From Caulobacter ginsengisoli (GTDB lineage: Bacteria; Pseudomonadota; Alphaproteobacteria; Caulobacterales; Caulobacteraceae): a DNA stretch of 64,000 nucleotides. The notes under the pieces are model-generated. The model saw only the letters and a program-made list of their open reading frames with translations, made no database searches and was not told where the DNA came from. Both the position numbers and the translations under genes were made by a program. The DNA lies in assembly GCF_030814835.1 (NCBI RefSeq), contig NZ_JAUSVS010000001.1:873001-937000 (forward strand), in the 5' to 3' direction. This document shows positions 42,362 through 51,711 of the stretch, in pieces. Each line of letters starts with the position of its first letter. The stretch's first letter is position 1.

Positions 42362-42889
42362 GTGGCTATTGATCCCAAACTCATGCCTTACCTGATCGGC
42401 CTGCCGATCATGGCGCTCGTGCTGTTCTTCCGCTTCCGCCGGGTCGGCCAGGACCGGCCGCTGAAGGTCGAATGGATGTGGATCGTGCCGACCATCATGA
42501 TCGTCATGGCCGGCCTCCTCACCTGGGTGACCAAGCCGGCCGGTCAGCAGTGGCTGTGGCTGGCCAGCGCCGCCGTCGTGGGCGGGGCGATCGGCTGGTA
42601 TCGCGGCAAGCTGATGGCCATCACCGTGGACCCCGAAACCCACGCCCTGACCAGCCGCACCTCGCAGCTGGCCATGCTGTTCCTGCTGGCCCTGATCGCC
42701 GTCCGCTTTGGCCTGCGCGCGGTGATCGACGAATACGCCGCCCAGTGGCACGTCAGCATCAACCTGGTCAGCGACGCCTTCGTGGTGTTCGCGGTCGGCC
42801 TGCTGGGCGTGACGCGGCTGGAGATGTTCCTGCGGGCGATGAAACTGCTGGCTGAGGCGCGAAGCCAGCGGCCCAGTTCGGCCGCCTAG
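42362..42889 (+). CDS. CcdC-like inner-membrane protein (DUF1453 type)
   Basis: 175 residues from a GTG. Five hydrophobic stretches, including LMPYLIGLPIMALVLFFRF, WIVPTIMIVMAGLLTWVT, WLWLASAAVVGGAIGWYRGK and MLFLLALIAVRFGLRAVI. The conserved loop GWYRGKLMAITVDPETHALTSRTSQ is the strongest family marker. The family is related by name to CcdC of Bacillus but has no settled function. It stands alone after a 66-bp gap and before a secreted protein gene. Confidence 0.72.
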   Translation: MAIDPKLMPYLIGLPIMALVLFFRFRRVGQDRPLKVEWMWIVPTIMIVMAGLLTWVTKPAGQQWLWLASAAVVGGAIGWYRGKLMAITVDPETHALTSRTSQLAMLFLLALIAVRFGLRAVIDEYAAQWHVSINLVSDAFVVFAVGLLGVTRLEMFLRAMKLLAEARSQRPSSAA

Positions 42890-42900
42890 GGAACAACCGG

Positions 42901-44232
42901 ATGGATTTCAGGGGGGTTCTGGTTATCGCCGCCGTCGTGCTGGGCGCATCCGCGCCAGCGCCGAAGTTGCCACGGGGGGTAGTCTCCGCCCCGACGGAGC
43001 AGCAGATTCTGGCCGCCTACCCGCCTGCGGCGCGAGCCGCCAATATCGCCGGATTTGCGGAAATCACCTGTACGGTCAACGCTGGAAAGCCGGGCCACGT
43101 CTCTGCTTGCCGCGTCGTCAGGGAATCCCCAGAAGGCATGGATTTTGGGAAGTGGGCGGTCCGCCTGGCCGAGGCGCGTCTTCTCATGGCGCCCGCGGAT
43201 GATCCCCAGCAGTGGCGAAGCGTCCGGGTGGCTGTTCAGTGGTCGCCGGCTTCGGCGGGATCGGGCCTCTCGGCGAGCATCGCCATCGGCCAGCCCCGCC
43301 CGGCGGAGACGCCGGTTGTTTCGATTGTCCCCAGACCCCCCGGCGCCCCATCCCCGCCGCCCAGCCCGCCTGATGATGACCGGGCCAGGACCGTCGGCCC
43401 CTGCGCGTGGGCCTCGATAGGTCCCGAGGGACAGGCGGAGTTCATCCAGGAAGCCGCAGCCCGCGAACCGGATTTCGGCGCCGTGATCGCTGTTCATGCC
43501 GACTGGCGCGATGCTCTGGAGCGTTGCGATCCCGCTCTGCTGGATGACCGCGAAGAGCGGGTCCTCTGGATCATCGAGACCTACGCCAAGCAGCAGGCCT
43601 ATCTGGCCCTCCTTGCTCCCTACGGCCTGGACGCCGCGAAAATAGATTTCGTGGCGGCCCGGGCGCCGATCGCCACCAGGGCCGCCAGCTACCTCGGCCT
43701 CGTCGATGGTCTAGAGAAGCCGGAGGCCATCTGGGACCCGGTGTTCAAGCCGCTGGGACTCTCAACGCCCCCAAATTGGCCGACCGCAAGCCCGCAGATG
43801 CTTGTGGTCGCCTATCTGAAAACGGCGCACATCTATGAAGGTGTCGTGCAAAATCTCGACCCCGCCGCGCGCGAATATCGCAGCCGGTCCATCCGGATGG
43901 ACTTTCGTGAGGAGCTTTACTCAGCGCCTATCGCCGCCCCGATCTGGCGGCGGCAACCGACCCCAGAAGAACTGGCTCAATCATTTCCGCCGACGGCAAT
44001 CAGGAAGAACAGCTCGGCCACCGCCGTCTATGATTGCCGCGTGACGGCGAAAGGAAGCATGCAGGCCTGCATCCAGCGGTCGGCTTCAAAGAACAATCCG
44101 TGGCGCGACGGCCTCGATGAACTGGATTTGGTCGAGAACTGCTTCGCCGTGGCGGCCCTGGACGCCGATGGCAAGCCGGTGGACGGCCGGACCGTGCGGG
44201 TTACCGTCGTCTGGCCAGCCAACCCGAAATAG
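42901..44232 (+). CDS. Secreted protein with two TonB C-terminal-like domains
   Basis: 443 residues, not a recognised full-length family. Residues 1-18 (MDFRGVLVIAAVVLGASA) look like a signal peptide. The region around residues 45-100 (AARAANIAGFAEITCTVNAG, SACRVVRESPEGMDFGKWAV) resembles the energy-transducer TonB C-terminal domain, with the Cys pair typical of these alphaproteobacterial proteins. The C-terminal part (about 350-443: TAVYDCRVTAKGSMQACIQRSA) repeats the same pattern. The centre is Pro-rich and then helical. There is no inner-membrane anchor besides the signal sequence. The role is unknown. Confidence 0.6.
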   Translation: MDFRGVLVIAAVVLGASAPAPKLPRGVVSAPTEQQILAAYPPAARAANIAGFAEITCTVNAGKPGHVSACRVVRESPEGMDFGKWAVRLAEARLLMAPADDPQQWRSVRVAVQWSPASAGSGLSASIAIGQPRPAETPVVSIVPRPPGAPSPPPSPPDDDRARTVGPCAWASIGPEGQAEFIQEAAAREPDFGAVIAVHADWRDALERCDPALLDDREERVLWIIETYAKQQAYLALLAPYGLDAAKIDFVAARAPIATRAASYLGLVDGLEKPEAIWDPVFKPLGLSTPPNWPTASPQMLVVAYLKTAHIYEGVVQNLDPAAREYRSRSIRMDFREELYSAPIAAPIWRRQPTPEELAQSFPPTAIRKNSSATAVYDCRVTAKGSMQACIQRSASKNNPWRDGLDELDLVENCFAVAALDADGKPVDGRTVRVTVVWPANPK

Positions 44233-44242
44233 CCTTCCGCGG

Positions 44243-47200
44243 CTAGCCTTTCGCCAGCTTCGCCAACTGCGTCAGGATCCGCTCCGCCGCGTCCAGCCGC
44301 GCCTTGGGCGTCTCCCATTCGCCCTTGATCACCACCTTCTGGTCGGGGCGCACGCGCCAGACCGCCTGGTTGCGCTGGACGAACTGCACAAGCCCCATCG
44401 GGTTGGCGAAGGTGTCGCCCCGGAAGGCGGCGACGGCCCCCTTGGGCCCGACATCGATCTTGGCGACATTGGCTTCGCGGCAGAGGCCCTTGATGGCCAC
44501 GACCTTCAAAAGCTGGCCGGCCTCGGGCGGCAGCGGGCCGAAGCGGTCGATCAGTTCGGCGGCCAGGGCCTCGCGGTCCTCGGCCTTTTCGGCGTCGGAG
44601 AGGCGGCGGTAGAGGGCCAGGCGGACGGTCAGGTCCGGGACATAGTCCTCGGGGATCAGCACGGCGGCGCCGGTGTTGATCTGGGGCGACCAGCCCCGAT
44701 CGGACAGGATCTCCTCGGCGCCCTTGGCCTTCAGCTCGGCGACGGCGTCCTCCAGCATCTGCTGGTAGAGCTCGACACCGATCTCCTTGATATGGCCCGA
44801 CTGCTCGTCGCCCAGCAGGTTGCCGCCGCCCCGGATGTCGAGGTCGTGGCTGGCCAGCTGGAAGCCGGCGCCCAGGCTGTCGAGCGACTGCAGCACCTTC
44901 AGCCGCTTCTCGGCCGACAGGGTCAGCTGCTTGTCGGCCGGGGTGGTCATGTAGGCATAGGCCCGCGCCTTGGCCCGGCCCACCCGGCCGCGCAGCTGGT
45001 AGAGCTGCGAGAGGCCGAACATGTCGGCGCGATGGATGATCAGGGTGTTGGCCGTGGGGATGTCCAGGCCGCTCTCGACGATGGTGGTCGACAGCAGCAC
45101 GTCGTAACTGCCCTCATAGAAGGCGCTCATCACCTCCTCGAGCTGGGTGGGCGACATCTGGCCGTGGCCAACGACGAACTTCACCTCGGGCACCTGTTCG
45201 CGCAGGAACCGCTCCAGGTCCGGCAGGTCCTTGATGCGCGGGGCGACGAAATAGGCCTGGCCGCCGCGATACTTCTCGCGCAGCAGGGCCTCGCGCAGGG
45301 TCACCGGATCCCAGGCGGTGATGTAGGTGCGCACCGCCAGGCGGTCGACCGGCGGGGTGGCGATGATCGACATCTCGCGGATGCCCGACAGCGCCATTTG
45401 AAGCGTACGAGGAATGGGGGTTGCAGTGAGCGTCAGCATATGGACGTCGGCCCGCAGCTCCTTGAGCTTTTCCTTATGCTTGACCCCGAAATGCTGCTCC
45501 TCGTCGACGATGACCAGGCCCAGGTCCTTGAAGCTGACCAGCTTGGAGAGCACCGCGTGGGTGCCCACCACGATCTCGAACTCGCCATTGGCCAGGCCCT
45601 CGCGGGTCTCGTTGGCCTCGGCGGTGGGGACCAGGCGTGAGAGGCGCTTGACCTTGATCGGCCAGCCCTGGAAGCGCTCGGAGAAGGTCTTGTAGTGCTG
45701 GCGGGCCAGCAGGGTGGTGGGACAGACCACCGCCACCTGCTTGCCGCTCATGGCCATGACGAAGGCGGCGCGCAGGGCGACCTCGGTCTTGCCGAACCCA
45801 ACATCGCCGCAGATCAGCCGGTCCATCGGCCGGCCGCTGGCCAGGTCCGTCAGCACATCGGCGATGGCGTTGAGCTGGTCGTCGGTCTCTTCATAGGGGA
45901 AACGGGCGCAGAACTCGTCGAACAGGCCGTGCGGCGGATCGGTCTCCTCGGTCTCCTTGATGGCCCGGGCGGCGGCGATGGCGATCAGGCCCTCGGCCAT
46001 GACCCGCAGTCGCTCCTTGGCCTTGGACTTGCGCGACTGCCAGGCGGCGCCGCCCAGGCGGTCGAGCTGCACGCCCTCGGACTCGGCGCCGTAGCGGGTC
46101 AGAAGGTCGATGTTCTCGACCGGCAAGTAGAGCTTGGCCTCGCCGCCGTAGTGCAGCTCCAGGCAGTCGTGCGGGGCTTCCTGCACTTCCAGGGTCTTCA
46201 GGCCCGCATAGCGGCCGATGCCGTGGTCGATGTGGACGACCAGGTCGCCGGGGCTGAGGGCCGAAGCCTCGGCCAGGAAGTTGGCGGCCCGGCGCTTCTT
46301 ACGCGGGCGGGCCAGGCGGTCGCCCAGGATGTCGGTCTCGGAGATGACCGCCAGATTGTCGGTCTCGAAGCCGCTCTCCAGGGGCAGGATAACCCGCTGC
46401 GGGGTTCTGGGATCGGCGGCCTTGGCCTGGCTCCAGTCGGAGGCGAAGGGCACGCGCTTGAGCCCATGGTCGGCCAGCATGGTGCCCAGCCGCTCTGACG
46501 AGCCCTCGGTCCAGGAGGCGAACAGCACGCGTTTTCCGTTGGCCGCCAAGGCGGCCGCGTGGGTTGCAGTGGCTTCGAACAGATTGACACTGTCCTGCGC
46601 CCGCTCGGCGACAAAGGTGCGGCCCAGCCGCGCGCCCATGTCGACCACCGCCGCGCCCTCGTGCTGGAAGGGGGTGAACCAGCGGTTGGCGCGCTCGCCG
46701 ATGGCGCCCTGCCACTGCTCGGCAGTGAGATAGAGGGAGTTCGGCGGCAACGGCCGGTAGGCGGCCTTGCGATCGGCGCTGGCCCGGGCGTCGTAGGCGT
46801 CCTCGACCATGGCCAGGCGCTCGTTGACGGCCTCCAGCGCCAGGTGATCGACCCCGATCAGGGCGTCCTTGGGCAGGTAGTCGAATAGCGTCTCGAGCTG
46901 GGGATAGAACAGGGCCAGCCAGTGCTCGAGCCCGGCGCGCCGTCCGCCGGCGCTGACCGCGTCATAGAGGGCGTCCTCGCCCGGCGCGCCGAACTCGGCG
47001 ACATAGCCGCGGCGGAAGCGGGCGATGCTGTCCTTGTCCAGCAGCGCCTCGCTGACCGGCAGCAGGTCGATGGACTGAAGTTGCCGGGTCGAGCGCTGGG
47101 TCTCGGGATCGAAGGCGCGGATGGATTCCAGGGTGTCGCCGAACAGGTCCAGCCGCACCGGCTCGGCGGCGGCGGGCGGGAAGACGTCGATCACGCCGCC

Positions 47201-47731
47201 CCGGATGGCGAACTCGCCGCGCTCGGAGACGGTGGAGGCGCGGGCATAGCCGTTGACGGCGAAATAGCGCTCCAGGTCGGCGATCTGCACGTCCTGGCCG
47301 GGCCTGGCGCTGAAGCCAGACTGCAGCACAGCCTCGCGCGGCGGGACCTTCTGGATGGCGGCCGGCCCGGCGGTGACCAGCAGTTTGGGCTTGCTGGCGT
47401 CCAGGCCCTTGGCCAGCCGCGACAGCGTCGCCATGCGCTGGGCGGCGATGGCCGGCGACGGCCCGATGCGGTCGTACGGCAGGCAGTCCCAGGACGGAAA
47501 CTCCAGCACCTCGACCTGCGGCTGGAAGAAGGTCAGGGCGGCGGCGAAGGCCTGGGCCCGGGCGCCGTCGCGGGCGATGAAGACCGCGAGGCCGCCGCGC
47601 GCGCGCAGGATGTCGCTCATCACCAGGGCGTCGAAGCCCTCCGGCGCGCCGGTCAGCTCCAGGCGGCCGCCATCGCCGGCGACCTGCTTGAGGTCCGCGC
47701 GGCTGGGTCCAGCACTGCCGTCAGGCGCCAT
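44243..47731 (-). CDS. mfd: Transcription-repair coupling factor Mfd
   Basis: 1162 residues, the full family length. The N-terminal UvrB-like module begins ELTGAPEGFDALVMSDILRA and includes LEFPSWDCLPYDRIGPSP. The central RNA polymerase-interacting domain contains LSPGDLVVHIDHGIGRYAGL. The translocase part shows Walker A GDVGFGKTEVALRAAF (near 640), the DEEQ box VDEEQHFGVKHKEKLK (near 742), TATPIPRTLQMALSG and RGRVGRAKARAYAYM. The protein removes stalled RNA polymerase and recruits UvrA to the transcribed strand. Its start overlaps the 3' end of the sdhE gene, so the two are co-transcribed. Confidence 0.97.
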   Translation of the reverse strand: MAPDGSAGPSRADLKQVAGDGGRLELTGAPEGFDALVMSDILRARGGLAVFIARDGARAQAFAAALTFFQPQVEVLEFPSWDCLPYDRIGPSPAIAAQRMATLSRLAKGLDASKPKLLVTAGPAAIQKVPPREAVLQSGFSARPGQDVQIADLERYFAVNGYARASTVSERGEFAIRGGVIDVFPPAAAEPVRLDLFGDTLESIRAFDPETQRSTRQLQSIDLLPVSEALLDKDSIARFRRGYVAEFGAPGEDALYDAVSAGGRRAGLEHWLALFYPQLETLFDYLPKDALIGVDHLALEAVNERLAMVEDAYDARASADRKAAYRPLPPNSLYLTAEQWQGAIGERANRWFTPFQHEGAAVVDMGARLGRTFVAERAQDSVNLFEATATHAAALAANGKRVLFASWTEGSSERLGTMLADHGLKRVPFASDWSQAKAADPRTPQRVILPLESGFETDNLAVISETDILGDRLARPRKKRRAANFLAEASALSPGDLVVHIDHGIGRYAGLKTLEVQEAPHDCLELHYGGEAKLYLPVENIDLLTRYGAESEGVQLDRLGGAAWQSRKSKAKERLRVMAEGLIAIAAARAIKETEETDPPHGLFDEFCARFPYEETDDQLNAIADVLTDLASGRPMDRLICGDVGFGKTEVALRAAFVMAMSGKQVAVVCPTTLLARQHYKTFSERFQGWPIKVKRLSRLVPTAEANETREGLANGEFEIVVGTHAVLSKLVSFKDLGLVIVDEEQHFGVKHKEKLKELRADVHMLTLTATPIPRTLQMALSGIREMSIIATPPVDRLAVRTYITAWDPVTLREALLREKYRGGQAYFVAPRIKDLPDLERFLREQVPEVKFVVGHGQMSPTQLEEVMSAFYEGSYDVLLSTTIVESGLDIPTANTLIIHRADMFGLSQLYQLRGRVGRAKARAYAYMTTPADKQLTLSAEKRLKVLQSLDSLGAGFQLASHDLDIRGGGNLLGDEQSGHIKEIGVELYQQMLEDAVAELKAKGAEEILSDRGWSPQINTGAAVLIPEDYVPDLTVRLALYRRLSDAEKAEDREALAAELIDRFGPLPPEAGQLLKVVAIKGLCREANVAKIDVGPKGAVAAFRGDTFANPMGLVQFVQRNQAVWRVRPDQKVVIKGEWETPKARLDAAERILTQLAKLAKG

Positions 47732-47996
47732 CTTGGTCTCGGGACTTGTGGGGCTGGAAGGCCTTGAGGAGAGTCATGATCTCGCCGTCAAACTCCGGCG
47801 GCGGGTCATTGGCTCCCACGATCCAGCCGTAGAGGTCGGGATCGGGGACTTCGAGCATCCGTTCGAAGACGCTCATCTGCGCGTCGGTGAAATCCGGGCA
47901 ATAGGCATCCGCGAACGGGCCCAAAATCAGGTCCGCTTCCCGAAATCCCCGATGCCAGGCGCGATACCTGGCCCTCTTCTGCCTCACGTCATCCAT
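47721..47996 (-). CDS. sdhE: Succinate dehydrogenase assembly factor SdhE (DUF339)
   Basis: 91 residues. The family core RRxxxRGxRE-D is present as KRARYRAWHRGFREADLILGPF, followed by FERMLEVPDPDLYGWIVG, the W/D-rich C-terminal motif. SdhE promotes covalent FAD attachment to SdhA and related flavoproteins in the cytoplasm. Its 3' end overlaps the mfd start by 11 nt. The arrangement, small upstream gene then mfd, is common in alphaproteobacteria. Confidence 0.9.
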   Translation of the reverse strand: MDDVRQKRARYRAWHRGFREADLILGPFADAYCPDFTDAQMSVFERMLEVPDPDLYGWIVGANDPPPEFDGEIMTLLKAFQPHKSRDQDGA

Positions 47997-48044
47997 GCCG
48001 AGCGGCGGGATATAGGCGCTGGCGGGGCCGGCGCAAAGCCCTGA

Positions 48045-48542
48045 TCAGGGCGTCAGCAACATCAGATCGGTATCGGCGGGCCTGGCCCCGGCGGCGGTCA
48101 GCAGGGCATGGGCCTGGCCGCGATGGTGGGTCTGGTGATTGAAGAGGTGGGCGACCAGTTGCCACATCGGCCGGGTCAGCTCGCGCCCCGCGGCGCCGGA
48201 AAACCAGGTGAGGTCCTGGGCCAGCCGCTCCTCGGTCAGGCCGGCAGCCCAGGCGGCGATCCCGGCGTCGACCCGGATGCGGGCGGCGCGCAGGTCGCTC
48301 CAGTCGGCGCATATCTCGGTCGATCCGGCGATGGATACGGCCGGCTTTTCCCAGCCGTCGAAACGGCTCATCCAGATCTGGTCGCCCCAGAGCAGATGGT
48401 TGAGCGTGCCCTGGATCGAGCCGAAGAAGGCGCCGCGATCCGCCAGACGGTCGGCGGGCGTCAGGGTCTCGGCGGCGTCGTAGAGGCTGGCGTTCTGCCA
48501 GCTGTTGTAGGTCGCCATCAGGCGGGCGAGATCGGGTGTCAT
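48045..48542 (-). CDS. DinB-family protein
   Basis: 165 residues. The four-helix DinB/YfiT-like fold is recognised by its three His metal ligands: FGSIQGTLNHLLWGDQIWM (first His), then HLFNHQTHHRGQAHALLT (second and third). The N-terminus (ATYNSWQNASLYDAAETL) is also typical. Members are thiol-dependent enzymes or stress proteins; the substrate is unknown. It is divergent from recG, with a palindrome in the gap. Confidence 0.88.
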   Translation of the reverse strand: MTPDLARLMATYNSWQNASLYDAAETLTPADRLADRGAFFGSIQGTLNHLLWGDQIWMSRFDGWEKPAVSIAGSTEICADWSDLRAARIRVDAGIAAWAAGLTEERLAQDLTWFSGAAGRELTRPMWQLVAHLFNHQTHHRGQAHALLTAAGARPADTDLMLLTP

Positions 48543-48579
48543 GGTCGGGAATATCGCCGCCGCCCCGCCCGTCGCCTAG

Positions 48580-48598
48580 CTTGATTGAATCGATCAAG
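48580..48598. promoter_or_regulatory. Inverted repeat in the DinB/recG divergent promoter region
   Basis: CTTGAT (48580-48585) and ATCAAG (48593-48598) with a 7-nt centre (TGAATCG). It lies 38 bp before dinB-like and 26 bp before recG starts, so a DNA-binding protein there could affect both. Regulator unknown; the arms are short. Confidence 0.35.
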
Positions 48599-48623
48599 CC
48601 CGGTTTGGCGCTATGGTTCGCCC

Positions 48624-50699
48624 ATGCGCCCCGAGATTCTCTTCCCGCTGTTCGCGCCGGCGACCTCGCTGAAAGGCGTGGGGCCCAAGGTCGCGCCGGC
48701 GCTGGAGAAGGTGGCCGGGCCGCTGGTGCGCGATGTCGCCCTGCTCGCCCCCACCGCCCTGGTGCATCGCGAGCCGACCACCGTCGAACGGGCCCGCGAG
48801 GGCGAGACCGGCACCTTCATCGTCACCATCGAGTCGCACCAGAAGCCGCGCGGCGCCCAGCCCTGGAAGATCCGCACTTTCGACGAGACCGGCTTCCTCT
48901 CCCTGATCTGGTTCAAGGGCCATGGCGAGCATCTGGAGCGCAGCAACCCGGTCGGCGCGCGGCGGGCGGTCAGCGGCAAGGTCGAGCGGTTCAACCATAT
49001 CGAATGGCAGATGGCCCATCCCGACTACATCCTGGATGCGGCCCGGGTCGGTGAAATCCCTCGCATCGAGACCGTCTATCCGGCCACGGCGGGCCTGGCC
49101 TCGCGCACCATCCGCAAGCTGGCCCTGGAGGCCCTCAGCCGTGCCCCCGACCTGCCCGAATGGCAGGACCCCGCCTGGCTGGCCCGCGAGCAGTGGCCGT
49201 CCTGGCGCCAGGCCATGGAGGCGCTGCACAACCCGGTCTCCGACGCCGACCTGTCGCCCCTGGCCCGGCCAAGGCGGCGGCTGGCCTATGACGAACTGCT
49301 GGCCCACCAGCTGGCCCTGGCCCAGCGCAAGGCGGCGCGGCGCTCGACGCCCGGGCCGATCATCCCGGCGGGCGTGCTGGCCGACAAGGTCCAGGCCGCC
49401 CTGCCCTACAGGCTCACCGGCGCCCAGATCCGCAGCCTGGCGGAGGTGCGCGGCGATCTGCTCAGCGGCGAGCGGATGAGCCGGCTGCTGCAGGGGGACG
49501 TGGGCGCCGGCAAGACGGTGGTGGCCATGCTGGCCATGGCCGATGTCGCCGAGGCCGGCTTCCAGAGCGTGCTGATGGCCCCGACCGAGATCCTGGCCCG
49601 CCAGCACTACGAGACCATCGCCCAACCCCTGGCCGACCAGGGCATCCGGGTGATCATGCTCACGGGCCGCGACAAGGGCGGCCCCCGGGCCGAGAAGCTG
49701 GTCGCCCTGGCCGATGGCAGCGCGGCCGTGGCGGTCGGCACCCATGCGCTGTTCCAGGATGACGTCGAGTTCCACCGCCTGGCCCTGGCGGTGGTCGACG
49801 AGCAACACCGCTTCGGGGTCTCCGAGCGCAAGCGGCTGCAGGACAAGGGCGAGGGTGTGCACCTGATGGCCATGTCGGCCACCCCGATCCCCCGCACCCT
49901 GGAACTGACGGTGTTCGGCGATCTCGACGTCTCCCGCATCGACGAAAAGCCGCCGGGCCGCACGCCGGTCGCCACCCGGGCGGTCCCGATGCCGCGCCTG
50001 CCCGAGATCGTCGAGCGGCTGCGCCAGGCGGTGAAGGCCGGGGCGCAGGCCTTCTGGATCTGCCCGATGATCACCGACAATGAGATGGCCGACCTCGCCG
50101 CCGCCGAGAAACGGCTGGGCGAGCTGCGCCGGGCCCTCGGCCCCGCCGCCGTCGGCATGGTGCACGGCAAGCTGGGCGCCTCGGAAAAGGACGCGGTGAT
50201 GGCCGAGTTCGCCGAGGGCCGCCTGCCGGTGCTGGTCGCCACCACCGTGGTCGAGGTCGGGGTCAATGTGCCCAACGCCACCATCATGGTCATCGAGCAG
50301 GCCGAGCGGTTCGGCCTGGCCCAGCTGCACCAGCTGCGCGGCCGGGTCGGCCGGGGGCGGCGGGAGAGCGCCTGCGTGCTGCTCTACGACCCGCCGCTCA
50401 GCAAGATCGCCGAGCAGCGGCTGGACATCCTGCGCCGCACCGACGACGGCTTCGTCATCGCCGAGAAGGACCTGGAACTGCGCGGCGGCGGCGATCCGCT
50501 GGGCCTGCGCCAGAGCGGCTTTCCAGACTATCGGCTGGTCGATCCGGCGGCGCACCGCGACCTGATCGCCGTGGCCGCCGACGACGCGCGGCTAGTCCTG
50601 GCCAGGGACCCCCATCTGAAGAGCCCGCGCGGCAAGGCGCTGACCGTCCTGCAGGAATTGTTCGACTGGCGGCCGGCGGGTTTGACTGACGCGGGGTGA
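48624..50699 (+). CDS. recG: ATP-dependent DNA helicase RecG
   Basis: 691 residues from the ATG at 48624. The wedge/OB domain comes first (SLKGVGPKVAPALEKVAGPL ... TFDETGFLSLIWF). Then the helicase core: GAQIRSLAEV (Q-motif), GDVGAGKTVVAMLAMA (Walker A, near residue 292), VVDEQHRFGVSERKRLQ (DEQH, near 391), MSATPIPRTLELTVFGDLDV, TTVVEVGVNVPNATIMVIEQ and HQLRGRVGRGRRESA. RecG remodels stalled forks and branched recombination intermediates. It stands divergent from dinB and is followed 19 bp later by a kinase-like gene. Confidence 0.96.
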   Translation: MRPEILFPLFAPATSLKGVGPKVAPALEKVAGPLVRDVALLAPTALVHREPTTVERAREGETGTFIVTIESHQKPRGAQPWKIRTFDETGFLSLIWFKGHGEHLERSNPVGARRAVSGKVERFNHIEWQMAHPDYILDAARVGEIPRIETVYPATAGLASRTIRKLALEALSRAPDLPEWQDPAWLAREQWPSWRQAMEALHNPVSDADLSPLARPRRRLAYDELLAHQLALAQRKAARRSTPGPIIPAGVLADKVQAALPYRLTGAQIRSLAEVRGDLLSGERMSRLLQGDVGAGKTVVAMLAMADVAEAGFQSVLMAPTEILARQHYETIAQPLADQGIRVIMLTGRDKGGPRAEKLVALADGSAAVAVGTHALFQDDVEFHRLALAVVDEQHRFGVSERKRLQDKGEGVHLMAMSATPIPRTLELTVFGDLDVSRIDEKPPGRTPVATRAVPMPRLPEIVERLRQAVKAGAQAFWICPMITDNEMADLAAAEKRLGELRRALGPAAVGMVHGKLGASEKDAVMAEFAEGRLPVLVATTVVEVGVNVPNATIMVIEQAERFGLAQLHQLRGRVGRGRRESACVLLYDPPLSKIAEQRLDILRRTDDGFVIAEKDLELRGGGDPLGLRQSGFPDYRLVDPAAHRDLIAVAADDARLVLARDPHLKSPRGKALTVLQELFDWRPAGLTDAG

Positions 50700-50718
50700 G
50701 GGTCCTCAATCCCGTCCC

Positions 50719-51711
50719 ATGAGCGATGAACTGCAGTCCGCCCTCACCGCCCTCGCCCCGCGACTCGCCGAAGGCGGGACCACGGTCAGCGATCTGCGCC
50801 GCCTCTCCGGCGGGGCCAGTCAGGAGTTGTGGTCCTTCGAGGTCGACGGCGCGGCGGGCCAGCGCCGGCTGATCCTGCGCCGCAAGCCGCCAGGCAATCC
50901 GGGCAGCGGCAACGCCATTGGCCTGCCCAACGAGGCCTTCCTGATCCAAAAGGCCGACCAGCAGGGCGCGCCCGTCCCGCCCATCGTTCATGTCTGCCAA
51001 CCCGAAGACGGCATCGGCGAGGCCTATGTCATGGGCGCGGTCGAGGGCGAGACCCTGGGCCGGCGGATCGTCCGCGACGAGGCCTTCGCCAGCGTGCGGC
51101 CAAAGCTGGCCGGCCAGTGCGGCCGCATCCTGGCCCAGATCCACGCCATTCCGCGCGAGGGCCTGCCCGACCTGCCGGTCTCCGACGCCCTGACCGAGAT
51201 CGGCAAATACGAGGAGGTCTACCGAACGGTCGGCGCCCGTCGGCCGATCTTCGAGGCGGCGTTCCGCTGGCTGAAGGACCGCGCGCCGGCGCCGGTCGAA
51301 CCCGTCCTGCTGCACGGGGATTTCCGCAATGGAAACATCATGTTCCAGCCGGAAGTTGGCGTCGCCGCCGTGCTCGACTGGGAGCTGGCCCATTTCGGCG
51401 ACCCGGCCGCGGACCTGGCCTGGCTCTGCGTCAACGCCTGGCGGTTCGGGGGCGCCAAGCCGGTCGGCGGGTTCGGCGACTATGCCGACCTACTGGACGG
51501 CTATCACCAGGGCGGCGGGCGCGAGGTTCCGCTCGAGCGGCTGCTCTACTGGCAGACCCTGGGCTCGATGAAATGGGGCGTCATGTGCATGACCATGTAC
51601 GCCTCCTTCGCCTCGGGCGCCGACCCCTCGGTCGAGCGGGCGATGATCGGCCGGCGGACCAGCGAGAACGAGATCGACCTGGTCAAACTCCTGGAAGAGG
51701 CCAACGCATGA
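50719..51711 (+). CDS. Phosphotransferase (APH/ChoK-like) enzyme family
   Basis: 330 residues. The aminoglycoside-phosphotransferase fold is shown by LSGGASQELWSFEVDG (ATP loop), LLHGDFRNGNIMF (catalytic H-G-D-x-x-x-x-N) and VLDWELAHFGDPAADLAWL (metal-binding D-W-E). Members with this spacing are often linked to acyl-CoA dehydrogenase metabolism in actinobacteria and alphaproteobacteria. The phosphoryl acceptor is unknown. The next gene (DUF6285) overlaps it by 4 bp, a typical pairing. Confidence 0.86.
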   Translation: MSDELQSALTALAPRLAEGGTTVSDLRRLSGGASQELWSFEVDGAAGQRRLILRRKPPGNPGSGNAIGLPNEAFLIQKADQQGAPVPPIVHVCQPEDGIGEAYVMGAVEGETLGRRIVRDEAFASVRPKLAGQCGRILAQIHAIPREGLPDLPVSDALTEIGKYEEVYRTVGARRPIFEAAFRWLKDRAPAPVEPVLLHGDFRNGNIMFQPEVGVAAVLDWELAHFGDPAADLAWLCVNAWRFGGAKPVGGFGDYADLLDGYHQGGGREVPLERLLYWQTLGSMKWGVMCMTMYASFASGADPSVERAMIGRRTSENEIDLVKLLEEANA

